From: Sporobacter sp963677825
GTDB lineage: Bacteria; Bacillota; Clostridia; Oscillospirales; Oscillospiraceae
Reading direction: 5' to 3'
NCBI GenBank assembly: GCA_963677825.2
Contig: CAXXEF010000001.1
Span: forward strand, 1,426,001 to 1,490,000
Length of the DNA: 64,000 bases
Positions 16,355 through 27,472 of the stretch are shown one piece after another. Under the pieces are notes generated by a model. The model searched no databases, had not been told where the DNA came from, and saw only the letters and a list, made by a program, of their open reading frames with translations. How positions within the stretch are numbered: the first letter of the stretch is position 1; each line of letters opens with the position of its first letter. The position numbers were made by a program, and so were the translations under genes.

Positions 16355-17005
16355 ATGTCTGAAATTCGTGAACGCATTGTTAAACGCGTCGCCGGCTTTT
16401 TCCAAGACGGCGATCTGGTCAATCTCGGCATCGGTATGCCGACGATGGTGGCCAATTATATACCGGAAAACATCAACGTGCTGCTGCAGTCGGAAAACGG
16501 CTTCATCGGCATCGGGCCGAGCCCTGAGGCCGGCCAGGAGGACAAAGACGTCGTCAACGCGGGCGGCATGCCGGTGACCATCGTCACGGGCGGCGCGTGC
16601 TTCGACAGCGCGACGAGCTTTGCGCTCATCCGCGGCGGCCACGTCGCTGCGACGGTACTCGGCGCGCTCGAGGTCGACGAACAGGGCAACCTCGCCAACT
16701 GGATCGTCCCGGGCAAGCTGGTGCCGGGCATGGGCGGCGCGATGGATCTCGTCGTCGGCGCCAACAAGGTCATCATCGCCATGGAGCACACGACGAAGGA
16801 CGGCTCGCCGAAGATCCTCAAAAGCTGCACCCTGCCGCTGACGGCGGTCAACGAGGTCGACTACATCGTCACCGAACTGGGGATGATGGAGGTCACGCCG
16901 GACGGGATCGTCCTGCGCGAGCTGGCAGAGGGCGTCTCCGTCGAGGACATCCAGGCGAAGACACAGGCCACGCTCATCCTCCCCGACGTCATCGGCGTCA
17001 TGTAA
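16355..17005 (+). CDS. atoA: CoA-transferase family I, subunit B (AtoA-like)
   Basis: This 216-residue protein carries the catalytic glutamate in SENG (residues 46-49, Glu47), which forms the glutamyl-CoA thioester in family I enzymes, followed by GIGPSPEAG. The GGAGG ribosome site lies at the end of subunit A. With subunit A it forms the heterotetrameric enzyme. A strong terminator follows, so the operon contains just these two genes. Confidence 0.92.
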   Translation: MSEIRERIVKRVAGFFQDGDLVNLGIGMPTMVANYIPENINVLLQSENGFIGIGPSPEAGQEDKDVVNAGGMPVTIVTGGACFDSATSFALIRGGHVAATVLGALEVDEQGNLANWIVPGKLVPGMGGAMDLVVGANKVIIAMEHTTKDGSPKILKSCTLPLTAVNEVDYIVTELGMMEVTPDGIVLRELAEGVSVEDIQAKTQATLILPDVIGVM

Positions 17006-17036
17006 CGCACCGAAACGATTACATCAACCAACGCCA

Positions 17037-17067
17037 TCAAAAAGCCACCCGAATGGGTGGCTTTTTT
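17037..17067. terminator. Bidirectional intrinsic terminator
   Basis: The stem AAAAAGCCACCC with GGGTGGCTTTTTT and loop GAAT sits between the convergent CoA-transferase operon and the FAD-oxidoreductase gene. Both arms carry the A/T tract needed to work in either direction. Confidence 0.9.
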
Positions 17068-17081
17068 GCGTGGGTGATATA

Positions 17082-18659
17082 TTACACGTTGTCGGCCTCA
17101 ATGCCTTCCGTGACGATGAGCCCCCACGTTAGGGCGCGCCCAAAGCTGTTGCCGTTGAGCAGGAGCGGATAGTCTACGCCGTAGAACCCACCCGCCGCGT
17201 TGCCGACGGCGTAGAGCCCCGGAATCGGTGCGCGGTCGGCGTCAAGCACGCGCAGGCGCGTATCCGTCAGCGCACCGCCGAACACGTCAAGCAGGGATGC
17301 GCCCCATTTGACCGCGTAAAACGGCGGCTCGGTGATCGACGTGAGCATTTCCGACCGCTTGCCGAAGTCGACGTCATCACCCATTTCGTATAGCTCGTTA
17401 TACCGCGCAACGGTTGCTTTCAGGTTGTCAACCGGCAAGCCGGTCTTTTCAGCCAGTTCATCGAGCGTGTCGGCGCGCCAGGCGCATTTACCGAGCTCGA
17501 CCAGCTGCTCGATGGACTCGCGCAGCCCGCAGTCGGGCGACCATTTGTCACCCCAATTGGCAATGTTCAGCGGCATGACGGCCTGCCCGCCCGAGATGTC
17601 GAAACGCGCACCGAAATCGTCGAGCCATTTGCCGTCCATGATCGTATACGCCGTGTCGCCGCCCGGCTGAGACAACACACGGATGGACTTCGCCTGCGTC
17701 CACGTATCCTCGTTCATGAAGCGCTTACCGAGCGCATTGACAAACAGGAAGTAAAGCGAATAATACGACGCGTCGTCGTCGCGCCGCCCGTGCAGACTGA
17801 GCGCCCAGCTCGGATCGTCGAACGCGGCGCCCGCCCAATAGGCCATTTTGTGCCCGTCACCGGTGTTGTTGCCTTTGGGCCAGTACCGCGCGTTCGACGC
17901 GCGCAGCGCGAGCGGGCAGAACGCCTCGAGCATCTCCGGGTCGCCCTCAATGTCGCCGGAGGCGAGCAGGACGCCCTTTTTACCGACGAAGCGCACATAC
18001 GTGCCGTCATCTTCCCTTTTGGCGATAAACGAGACGACGCGGCCCGTATCGTCTTTCTCAAACTGCTCGGCGCGAATCGGGCGGACGATTTTACCGCCGC
18101 CCTCAAGGAGTGTGCGCTCCAGCACCTCGACGACGAGCATGCCACCGAAGTTATTTTTATACGTCTCGTAACCCGGCTTTTGCGTGATGACATGCGTGCC
18201 GGGGTACTCGTGAAAGACGGGGCCCTTGTAGTAGCCGGTGTAGATTGTCGCGTCAACAGCGTCGCCGGCTTGATCCATGAACCAGTCAAACGCTTCGCCG
18301 CTGCGGTTGATGTACAGCCACAAGAGCTCCTCGCTTGCGCGGCTGCCGGTGATCATCATCCAGTCGCGCGCAAACTTCTTTTTATCGATCGTAATGCCGA
18401 GGCGGCGCATGACGGACGAATCGAGCACCCCGACGTGTGCCGCGCGCCCGAGCAGGTTTGGGAACCGGTCAGCGACAGCGACGGTCAGGCCCTTCTGGAT
18501 GCACCGCGCGCCGGCAGCGAGACCGGAGATGCCGCCCCCGACGATCGCGACGTCGGCCTCGATCGTCTCAGTGATTTGTTGTTCCGGTATTTTTTGCGGC
18601 GGCGTTTCCCACGTCCAGCCGCGTTTCGGTGATTGATTACTATACGGTTTACGATTCAT
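17082..18659 (-). CDS. FAD-dependent oxidoreductase (FAD_binding_2, fumarate reductase/ketosteroid dehydrogenase-like)
   Basis: This 525-residue protein has the Rossmann FAD motif VAIVGGGISGLAAG at about 37-50. It ends with the FAD_binding_2 signature GLYAVGNAAGGFYGVDYPLLLNGNS and NSFGRALTWGLIVTEG. There is no signal peptide, heme or FMN-binding domain, so it is a soluble flavoprotein reductase or dehydrogenase. It is the second gene of a leftward pair, 18 bases after a large OYE-type enzyme. Such pairs act in reduction of enoates, steroids or aromatic acids; the substrate is unknown. Confidence 0.82.
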   Translation of the reverse strand: MNRKPYSNQSPKRGWTWETPPQKIPEQQITETIEADVAIVGGGISGLAAGARCIQKGLTVAVADRFPNLLGRAAHVGVLDSSVMRRLGITIDKKKFARDWMMITGSRASEELLWLYINRSGEAFDWFMDQAGDAVDATIYTGYYKGPVFHEYPGTHVITQKPGYETYKNNFGGMLVVEVLERTLLEGGGKIVRPIRAEQFEKDDTGRVVSFIAKREDDGTYVRFVGKKGVLLASGDIEGDPEMLEAFCPLALRASNARYWPKGNNTGDGHKMAYWAGAAFDDPSWALSLHGRRDDDASYYSLYFLFVNALGKRFMNEDTWTQAKSIRVLSQPGGDTAYTIMDGKWLDDFGARFDISGGQAVMPLNIANWGDKWSPDCGLRESIEQLVELGKCAWRADTLDELAEKTGLPVDNLKATVARYNELYEMGDDVDFGKRSEMLTSITEPPFYAVKWGASLLDVFGGALTDTRLRVLDADRAPIPGLYAVGNAAGGFYGVDYPLLLNGNSFGRALTWGLIVTEGIEADNV

Positions 18660-18677
18660 GATGCTCCTCCCGCTGGC

Positions 18678-20672
18678 TTAAACGTAGCGCGCAGCTTCAA
18701 ACGCCGACCAGACGGCGTCGCGCACGTCACCGGACTGGCTGCAGTCGCCGATGATGGTAAAATTCGTCGGCGGGCAGCAGTCATAGAATTTCAGCGCCGC
18801 GTCACGCCGCGGCTTCATGCCGACAGCCATCAGCACCGTATTGGCGGCGATCTCGCGCCGCTCACCCGTATCGACGTTCTCCGCGACGACGGCATCGTCT
18901 CCGATCTCCAAGAGCTGCCAGCCGAGCAGACGCGTGACGCCGTGTTCGCGGGATAAGCTCAGCAGGTCGGGGCCTGCGCCCGTGCGCATGAGGTCGACTT
19001 CTTTTGCCATCTCCAGAACGGTGACGGTCTTGCCGTCCATCGCCAGGTTGATCGACGCTTCCGTCCCGACGGACGAGCCGCCGACGATGACGACAGTATC
19101 ACCGCATTCCACACGGCCGTTCTCGGCGTCGGGCGCCCAATGGACGTGCGGCTTGTCGGCGCCGGACAGTCTCGGCAGAATCGGATCGGCGCCGAGTGCG
19201 GCGATGATCGTGTCGAATTTTTGCGGCGCGAGCAGCGCGGGCGTCGCTTCGGTATTCAGCAGGATACGCGCGCCGCAGTTTGCCGCGAAATCTTCCATGT
19301 AGTGCAGGTAATCGGTCAGATCCTGCTTGAACGGTGCGGCGACGGCGTCACGCACATGGCCGCCGATTTGCCCTGATTTCTCGTAAAACGTGACGTCGTG
19401 CCCGCGCTGGAGCAGCCATTTGACGGACTCGACACCGGCCGGTCCGCCGCCGATGACGGCGACCTTCTTCTTCACCGCGGCAACGGGGAGTTTGCCATCC
19501 GGATATTCCTTGAACCGGCCCCAGATCGCGTTGACGGAGCACAGCTTTGTCGTATGTGGGCTGGCCATTCGGAAGCACCGGCAACGCAGGCACGGCATGT
19601 GCGCCCACTCGCGCCCCTCGGCATACTTGCGCGGTATGTCGTAGTCGGCGTGCAGCGCACGGTTCATCGCCACGAAGTCGGCCTTGCCGGATGCGATGAT
19701 CTCCTCGGCCTGCGCGACGTCCTTGATCGAGCCGACCGTAGAAACGAGCAGGTCTGGATACGCCTTTTTCACGTCGGCAGCAAAATGCACGTTGTACTGT
19801 TGATCCATCGTGTAGTTTTGCAGCATGAATCGCATCCAGTACGGCTCGCCCCACAAGTCATGAATGCCGGAGGATACGTGCAGGATGTCGATCTTGTCTT
19901 TTATGTACTGGATAAACTCGAGCGTCTCCGGAAAATGCATCTGCTCTGGATGGCACTCGTCGGCGGAGATGCGGTATTCGATGACGAAGTCCTCGCCGAC
20001 AGCCTCACGCACGGCATCGAGGATTTCGACGGCGAAGCGAGCGCGGTTTTCCAGCGAGCCGCCGTATTCGTCGGTACGCTTGTTAAAGTAGCTGCTGGCG
20101 AATTGTGCAATCAGGTTGCCGTGCGCGCCGTGCACCATGCACATTTTCATCCCGGCTTCTTTGCAATAACGCGCCGCCGTCGCGTACTTTTCGACCGTCT
20201 CGCGGATTTTTTCTTTTGTCATTTCGATCGTCGCGTACGGCGCGCGGCCGAGCTGCTTGGCCCGATTGATTTCCGCTGTCGTCACGTACGACGACGCGCT
20301 GTATGGTGCATGGCCGATCGCTTCGAAGGCGGTGTCCTTGCCGTTGTGCGTAAGCTCGAGTGAGCCGTGCGCGCCGTAGCTCTCACACATTTCCGCAAAA
20401 TATTTGAGCGGCTGGACGCACGCCGGATCGCTCAGCTGCAGCTGGCGCGGCTCGTCACAGCTCTCGGTGATGTCGATGGTTGCGTTGCCGACGCTACAGA
20501 TGGCAACACCGCCGCGTGCGTACTGACGGAAGTAGCTGACAAAATCGTCGGTGACGAATCCGTTGTCATCGGCGGAGAAGAAGCAGCCGGGCGGCGCTTG
20601 CTCGAGCCTGTTTTTGAACAAGACCCCGCGTATAACAATCGGGCTGAACACATGTGAATACTTTGATGACAT
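18678..20672 (-). CDS. NADH:flavin oxidoreductase / 2,4-dienoyl-CoA reductase family (OYE, Fe-S, FAD)
   Basis: From the ATG at 20672 (ribosome site AGAAAGG eight bases upstream) this is a 664-residue enzyme. The N-terminal TIM barrel (about 1-340) shows KRTDEYGGSLENRARF. An Fe-S cysteine cluster lies near residue 340, and FAD/NAD Rossmann domains follow with AVIGGGPAGVES and VVIVGGSSVGTEA. This is the layout of 2,4-dienoyl-CoA reductase, enoate reductases and BaiCD/BaiH. The cysteine motif is CLRCRC then 11 residues then C, so the third Cys is two positions earlier than in the usual Cx2Cx3Cx11C. It is operonic with the FAD enzyme downstream. An alternative ATG lies at 20690. Confidence 0.88.
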   Translation of the reverse strand: MSSKYSHVFSPIVIRGVLFKNRLEQAPPGCFFSADDNGFVTDDFVSYFRQYARGGVAICSVGNATIDITESCDEPRQLQLSDPACVQPLKYFAEMCESYGAHGSLELTHNGKDTAFEAIGHAPYSASSYVTTAEINRAKQLGRAPYATIEMTKEKIRETVEKYATAARYCKEAGMKMCMVHGAHGNLIAQFASSYFNKRTDEYGGSLENRARFAVEILDAVREAVGEDFVIEYRISADECHPEQMHFPETLEFIQYIKDKIDILHVSSGIHDLWGEPYWMRFMLQNYTMDQQYNVHFAADVKKAYPDLLVSTVGSIKDVAQAEEIIASGKADFVAMNRALHADYDIPRKYAEGREWAHMPCLRCRCFRMASPHTTKLCSVNAIWGRFKEYPDGKLPVAAVKKKVAVIGGGPAGVESVKWLLQRGHDVTFYEKSGQIGGHVRDAVAAPFKQDLTDYLHYMEDFAANCGARILLNTEATPALLAPQKFDTIIAALGADPILPRLSGADKPHVHWAPDAENGRVECGDTVVIVGGSSVGTEASINLAMDGKTVTVLEMAKEVDLMRTGAGPDLLSLSREHGVTRLLGWQLLEIGDDAVVAENVDTGERREIAANTVLMAVGMKPRRDAALKFYDCCPPTNFTIIGDCSQSGDVRDAVWSAFEAARYV

Positions 20673-20797
20673 GGCGTTAACCTTTCTCATACTCTTTTTT
20701 CTTCATTAAACAACGTATGGTCTGGCCTGTCAACAAAGCGCCCCCGGTCAAGGAACGTGCCCGGGCGCAAATATCGTGACTGGAAAGTTTAAAAAAT

Positions 20798-20826
20798 AAA
20801 AAACCACCCCTTAGGGGTGGTTTTTA
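20798..20826. terminator. Intrinsic terminator
   Basis: The stem AAAAACCACCCC with GGGGTGGTTTTT and loop TTA is an A/T-flanked hairpin. It overlaps the last codons of the L,D-transpeptidase gene and lies upstream of the OYE gene, ending the leftward transpeptidase transcript. Confidence 0.87.
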
Positions 20827-21783
20827 CGCATTGGCGATCAGGATGCCTGGATTTAGGTCCGACGAGAGCCAGCCGAGCAGTGTCAGCAGCGTCGATTCCG
20901 ACACGGCTATGCAGCCGGACGTCGCTTTGTCGCCGCAGTGGATGAAGATCGCCGATCCGGCGCCCGACACAACATCAGGCGGTCGGTTGTACCCAACGGA
21001 CAGTGCGTAGGCATAGCTGCTGACATTGACCGACAAATCTTCCGCGCTCGTCCAGTCCTTGCTATCCGTGCCCTCAACCCATTGATTGTAATACGCGGAC
21101 GATGGGTCATCGACCCAATAGCTGTCCGGCGTGATGGCACGGTAAACCATGCCCGTCGGCGGCTTGGCATTGTTACCGAATGCAAATTCAAGTGCGAACA
21201 GACCAGCCGGCGTCTTATCGTCGCCCTCCTTTTTGTTCGTACTGATGCCCTGCCGTCCGACCCAGCCGCCAAGGTACGCTGCGGATTCATTGAGCACCCA
21301 CAGACCGTCAGCCGTTCGGTCGTAGCCGTAAATTGTCGCAGACGATCCGGTCGCCGCAACGAGCAGGAGCTGCGAATACGATATATCCTCGAACGACAGC
21401 CCCGCATCGCCGACCAGCCGCGTCAAAAGCGGCGGCTGCGCCAACTGCGCCGGTTCCAGTGATGGGCTCGGCGACGGTGACGGACTTGGTGATGGGGTTA
21501 GGCTCGGTGACGGGCTTGGGCTTGGTGACGGTTCAGCCGACGGTGACCGTGACGGCTCGGGCGACATCGGGCTGACTGAAGCCTCAGTCGGTTCCGGCAC
21601 GAGGCTCACCGACGGTTCCGGCGCGGGGCTCGCCGACGGTGACAACGATGGTGTCGGTGCCTCAATGATCATGCTCGGCGACACTGTCGGCATCTGACTC
21701 TGATACACCTTCTCGATCGATGCGCAGGCACTTAAAGTCAGGAGCAGAACTGCTGCTGTAAACAGCGCAAAAAAACGTTTCAT
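20824..21783 (-). CDS. L,D-transpeptidase (YkuD-like) lipoprotein
   Basis: This 319-residue protein has a lipobox LTLSAC (Cys20) after a hydrophobic signal, so it is a membrane-anchored lipoprotein. A low-complexity linker of Ser-Pro repeats with many PSPSPS units spans about residues 35-115. The C-terminal catalytic region contains HCGDKATSGCIAVS, the HxxxxxxSGC motif of YkuD/ErfK L,D-transpeptidases. Such enzymes make 3-3 cross-links in peptidoglycan or attach proteins to it. The DUF454 gene lies one base upstream, so both are probably one transcript. Confidence 0.85.
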   Translation of the reverse strand: MKRFFALFTAAVLLLTLSACASIEKVYQSQMPTVSPSMIIEAPTPSLSPSASPAPEPSVSLVPEPTEASVSPMSPEPSRSPSAEPSPSPSPSPSLTPSPSPSPSPSPSLEPAQLAQPPLLTRLVGDAGLSFEDISYSQLLLVAATGSSATIYGYDRTADGLWVLNESAAYLGGWVGRQGISTNKKEGDDKTPAGLFALEFAFGNNAKPPTGMVYRAITPDSYWVDDPSSAYYNQWVEGTDSKDWTSAEDLSVNVSSYAYALSVGYNRPPDVVSGAGSAIFIHCGDKATSGCIAVSESTLLTLLGWLSSDLNPGILIANA

Positions 21784-21784
21784 A

Positions 21785-22201
21785 CTACACCGCCTTCTTT
21801 TTCGGCGCGGGCGGCGCCATCATTTTGTCACCGGCGATCGTTTTGAGCATCAGCAGATGGACGCTGACCGCAGCGCCGATAACAAGTAAAACAGCGCGAA
21901 CCCCCCAACTGTCAACGAGCAGCATCGACACGCCAAGCGTCCCCCATAAGAACACCAGCGAGATGATTTTCGCGCGCTTCAAGACGGCCTTATATGTTAT
22001 GTAGTTATAAATATAGGTGCCGAAGACACGATGGCCGATCAGCCAATCGTACAGCCGTTTAGAGCTGCGCATGTAGCAAAATGCCGTCAGCAGTAAAAAC
22101 GGGGTCGTCGGCAAAACCGGTACGAAAACACCGATGATACCGAGCGCCAGCGCAGCGCTGCCCGCAATAATATACAGGATTTTTTTGACAGCTGACGGCA
22201 T
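21785..22201 (-). CDS. DUF454 (YbaN-like) inner-membrane protein
   Basis: This 138-residue hydrophobic protein has about three or four membrane helices and the DUF454 signature GVFVPVLPTTPFLLLTAFCY, followed by SSKRLYDWLIGHRVFG. The family is widespread and has no established function. The start is followed by a Lys-rich segment, and a positively charged tail ends the protein. It is transcribed leftward just ahead of the L,D-transpeptidase, which hints at a cell-envelope role only by context. Confidence 0.88.
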   Translation of the reverse strand: MPSAVKKILYIIAGSAALALGIIGVFVPVLPTTPFLLLTAFCYMRSSKRLYDWLIGHRVFGTYIYNYITYKAVLKRAKIISLVFLWGTLGVSMLLVDSWGVRAVLLVIGAAVSVHLLMLKTIAGDKMMAPPAPKKKAV

Positions 22202-22273
22202 GCGTGATCCTTTCTTCCGGCTAAGGGCAGCGGTTGCCGCCCTTAGCCCGCTGTGGTTTGTGTGATGACGCTG

Positions 22274-24469
<2,196 letters not shown>

Positions 24470-24773
24470 AGAACTGCCTCCTTTCGGTTGTACCGGCTGA
24501 TTATCTTCAGTGTTTCAGCTCTTTTCAGCTGCGCTTCTACTGTCTTGATCTGCCGATGTTTCATTACACTTATATTCTGATTATATGACAGCATCCAACG
24601 CCCTGCAACTCGGAATCTGTTAATATGACATTAATCTGCATAATATCTGGATTGGGGCATACAGTTATGCTATCCATGCTTGAAATCCGGGCGCGGAAAC
24701 TATATAGTATCCCTAACAATACACGAGGCATCGGTCAGCTTTATTCAGACCAGCCCGAAATGGAGGATATACT
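24470..24773. promoter_or_regulatory. Divergent katG / SDR control region
   Basis: For the rightward SDR gene a clear promoter is visible: TTGAAA (24680-24685), a 17-base spacer and TATAGT (24703-24708). For katG a minus-strand TATAAT lies at 24580-24585. It is embedded in an imperfect AT-rich palindrome at 24570-24586 (TTATATT and ATTATAT around CTG) that faintly resembles a PerR/Fur-type box. The promoter is well supported; the PerR idea is weak. Confidence 0.6.
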
Positions 24774-25733
24774 ATGGAGAACCTTAAAGGAAAAACGGCC
24801 ATTGTCACCGGCAGCGCCAGCGGCATCGGCCTCGGCATCGCCAAAGCCTGCGGCCACGCCGGCATGAACGTCGTCATCGCCGACATGCGCCAGAGCGCCA
24901 TCGACGAGGTCTTGCCGTTTTTCAAAGAAAAGGGCTGGCCGGTACACGGCATCCAGCTTGATGTCACCAACCGCGAGGCATACGCCAAGGCCGCCGACGA
25001 GGTTGAGAAGGTCTTCGGCAACATCCACGTTCTGATCAACAACGCCGGCGTCGAAGCCCCGATGGGCGGCGTGTGGAAAAACTCATTTAAAGACTGCGAC
25101 TTTATCGTCGGCGTCAATATCACAGGCGTGCTCAACGGCATCATCACCGTTCTGCCCCGCATCCTCAAGCACGGTGAGGGCGGACACGTCGTCACAACCG
25201 CCTCGCAGTCTGGTTTGACGGTCGTCCCCGGCGGCTCCTTGTATAACATGACAAAAGCCGCTGTCATCACTTTAATGGAGACACTTGCCACGGATCTTGC
25301 AGACACAAACGTCGGCGCGTCAGCCTTCTGCCCCGGTCCTGTGCACGGCAACCTGAAAAACACCTCAAAAGAAGTGCGTCCGGCGCACCTGCAAAACGAG
25401 CCCGCAGCCGATGCGGCGCCTAACGGCAGCCCTCTTGCACACCTGAGCGAGGAAGAACTCAAGGACATACTCGCAAAGATGGAAGAAATGACGATGTCTG
25501 CCGAAGAAGTCGGCGAGCGCGTCATCCGCGGCATTAAGCGCGGCGACTTATATATCGTGACGCACACCGAGTTCAAAAAGGTCGTAAAGGCTAAAATGGA
25601 ATCCATTATGCGCTCTTATCCCGATCAGCCGGTCAATCCCGAATTTTATAACGCTTTCAGTTTCCTGACGAACACGGCGACGTATGATAAACAGACGACG
25701 CCCGGCGCACCCGACTGGGAAAAATATTGGTAA
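24774..25733 (+). CDS. Short-chain dehydrogenase/reductase
   Basis: This 319-residue SDR has the cofactor motif TGSASGIG (13-20), the NNAGV motif, a serine-containing strand TTASQSG, and the catalytic YNMTK. The aspartate in the second strand (VVIADMRQ) suggests NAD rather than NADP. The protein is longer than a classical 250-residue SDR: an extra segment around residues 190-250 is acidic and helical. It lies 27 bases before a CMD-like gene, with which it shares an operon and terminator. The substrate is unknown. Confidence 0.88.
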   Translation: MENLKGKTAIVTGSASGIGLGIAKACGHAGMNVVIADMRQSAIDEVLPFFKEKGWPVHGIQLDVTNREAYAKAADEVEKVFGNIHVLINNAGVEAPMGGVWKNSFKDCDFIVGVNITGVLNGIITVLPRILKHGEGGHVVTTASQSGLTVVPGGSLYNMTKAAVITLMETLATDLADTNVGASAFCPGPVHGNLKNTSKEVRPAHLQNEPAADAAPNGSPLAHLSEEELKDILAKMEEMTMSAEEVGERVIRGIKRGDLYIVTHTEFKKVVKAKMESIMRSYPDQPVNPEFYNAFSFLTNTATYDKQTTPGAPDWEKYW

Positions 25734-25760
25734 ACACAAACATTAATAGGAGGATATAAT

Positions 25761-26075
25761 ATGTCAGCACCAAATTTCTTCGACGTCTGGGGCAAGGAGT
25801 CCCCAAAAACCCTTGACGCTTTCATGGGCTTTGCCGGCACTGTCCAGAATAACGTCGGTCTGGACGAAAAGACATTCCAGCTCGTGTACATCGCCCTGCA
25901 GGCGCAAAACGGCGCTGTTGGTTCTGTCGCCGGGCATACGGCATTTGCCAAAAAAGCCGGTGCAACGCGTGAGGAAGTCATGGGCGCCGTACTCACGACG
26001 CTGATGCTCGGCATCAACGGTACGGCCGACTGCCTCGTCGCGGCGCTTGAGGCGTACGATAACGCGCCGGCATAA
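25761..26075 (+). CDS. Carboxymuconolactone decarboxylase-like (AhpD fold) protein without redox cysteines
   Basis: This 104-residue protein has the CMD fold pattern (LDEKTFQLVYIALQAQ, then GHTAFAKKAGATREEVMGAV). In AhpD-type members the CxxC or CxxxH active site lies just before that helix; here the residues read GSVAGH, so both cysteines are replaced while the histidine remains. A peroxide-reducing AhpD role is therefore unlikely; a lyase, isomerase or structural role is possible. A strong AGGAGG ribosome site lies upstream. It is co-transcribed with the SDR. Confidence 0.82.
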   Translation: MSAPNFFDVWGKESPKTLDAFMGFAGTVQNNVGLDEKTFQLVYIALQAQNGAVGSVAGHTAFAKKAGATREEVMGAVLTTLMLGINGTADCLVAALEAYDNAPA

Positions 26076-26102
26076 TTTCAGCATACTATCGATCACTGAT
26101 TA

Positions 26103-26134
26103 TAAAAACCCGCCCTTTTCGGGGCGGGTTTTTA
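26103..26134. terminator. Intrinsic terminator
   Basis: The stem AAAAACCCGCCC with GGGCGGGTTTTT around TTTTC ends the SDR-CMD operon. The A-arm may also serve leftward transcription from the acyltransferase gene. Confidence 0.88.
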
Positions 26135-26215
26135 TTGCCATGACATATTTAGCCGATGGTCAGATCCGCTCATAAAGATCGCCGGAATGCCCCGATATGC
26201 TGTACGTCCGGCGCC

Positions 26216-27472
26216 CTAGTCGGCCGCGATCTCTGCCGTTTTCCGCTCGGCCTGCTTTTTCCTGTATGCGGCAACGAGCGGCGGAACGGCATATCGCTTA
26301 ATCGCCGCAATAATCAGCGTAATGACAATCGCCGTGATCACCACAAGCGGGATAAAAAGAACCGCGTCTTTCCAGCTGAGGTAGCTTGGCTTGAATCCGG
26401 CGCTTACGCCGCCCGTGCCGTCGAGAAATTGATATAAGCCCTTAGCAAATCCAGGCTGTCGCGCCAGCGGCATCAGCTTCATTTTCAGCCCGTTAAGCAG
26501 CGATAGGTACACGTTAACCATCGGCAGATGGCACAGATACATGGTCAACGTGATGCTGCCTGCCAGCTTCCAGAGTTTGCCGAGCTTACTGAGCGCCCGG
26601 GACAGTAACGTCACATTCAAAAACGCCAGCAGTACGATAATCAGGATATACGGGATGCGCCGGTAGTTGTCCAGCCCCACCGGCTGCCAGAACGTGAGCG
26701 TAATGAACCGATAAATCGAATAGACCTCCAGCAGCGACAGGATAACGACCCAGATCGTACCGAGGTTTTTCTTGGAGAGGTATTCGTATAAGTAAAAAAT
26801 CGACACGCCGAAGCTCATCTCGGCCAGCGCGCGGATCATTCCGGCATTCAAAAAGCCCATCGGGATGAAAAAATCCAGTGTCGTGTCGGCGTTCAGTGCG
26901 AAAAAAGTATACAGCAATATACCGCCGACCGGCGCGAGGAACTTGACGAGATCGTAGTTTTTATAGATGAGAAATGTGTAGATGTACCCAGCCAGCAGAA
27001 GCGCCGTCAGAAACCACATCGGAACGATCGGCGCCATGCCGTCCATATATCCGAATGGTGTCCCGACCATCAGCAGGAACTCCCACTCGGTATTCTGGAG
27101 CATTTCCAGCTTTGTTGTTCCCTGCATCACCGGCGTCACGACGATCCATAGGATCATCACGGCGACGATGACCGGGTAAATCGCTTTGAGCTTCTTCTTG
27201 ACAAAATCGAGGGCGTACGCCTGCGCTTCTTTAACTGACAGCGGTACTGTCCGTCCGGCCAGGTTGCGTTTGGCGGACATCGCCATCGTAAAACCGGCCA
27301 GAATAAAAAAGAATTCGACGGCGCTTGAGCCGGACGGCAATACGCCCCGCTTCATGAAGTAGATTTCCAGATGGAACAGGCATACAAGCGCGGTGAACGC
27401 GAATCGCCAAAACTCGACGGTCATGACTTTTGGTTTTCTCGGTTGTACAAGGGTATATGGTATTGAGCTCAA
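26216..27472 (-). CDS. Membrane acyltransferase (acyltransferase 3 family)
   Basis: This 418-residue protein has about ten hydrophobic helices. It carries the conserved family N-terminus FWRFAFTALVCLFHL with the essential histidine, followed by SSAVEFFFILAGF. The acyltransferase 3 family O-acylates extracytoplasmic polysaccharides, peptidoglycan (OatA) or lipids. There is no extracytoplasmic SGNH domain. It is a single gene, with no glycan cluster beside it. Confidence 0.88.
   Translation of the reverse strand: MSSIPYTLVQPRKPKVMTVEFWRFAFTALVCLFHLEIYFMKRGVLPSGSSAVEFFFILAGFTMAMSAKRNLAGRTVPLSVKEAQAYALDFVKKKLKAIYPVIVAVMILWIVVTPVMQGTTKLEMLQNTEWEFLLMVGTPFGYMDGMAPIVPMWFLTALLLAGYIYTFLIYKNYDLVKFLAPVGGILLYTFFALNADTTLDFFIPMGFLNAGMIRALAEMSFGVSIFYLYEYLSKKNLGTIWVVILSLLEVYSIYRFITLTFWQPVGLDNYRRIPYILIIVLLAFLNVTLLSRALSKLGKLWKLAGSITLTMYLCHLPMVNVYLSLLNGLKMKLMPLARQPGFAKGLYQFLDGTGGVSAGFKPSYLSWKDAVLFIPLVVITAIVITLIIAAIKRYAVPPLVAAYRKKQAERKTAEIAAD

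Noticed and set aside
19398..20363. A 321-codon open frame opposite the OYE-type gene
   Set aside because: It is antisense to a conserved flavoenzyme and shows no domain features of its own.
21470..21680. Short tandem repeats that might suggest a CRISPR or satellite
   Set aside because: They encode the Ser-Pro linker of the L,D-transpeptidase in frame, with no spacers of constant length.
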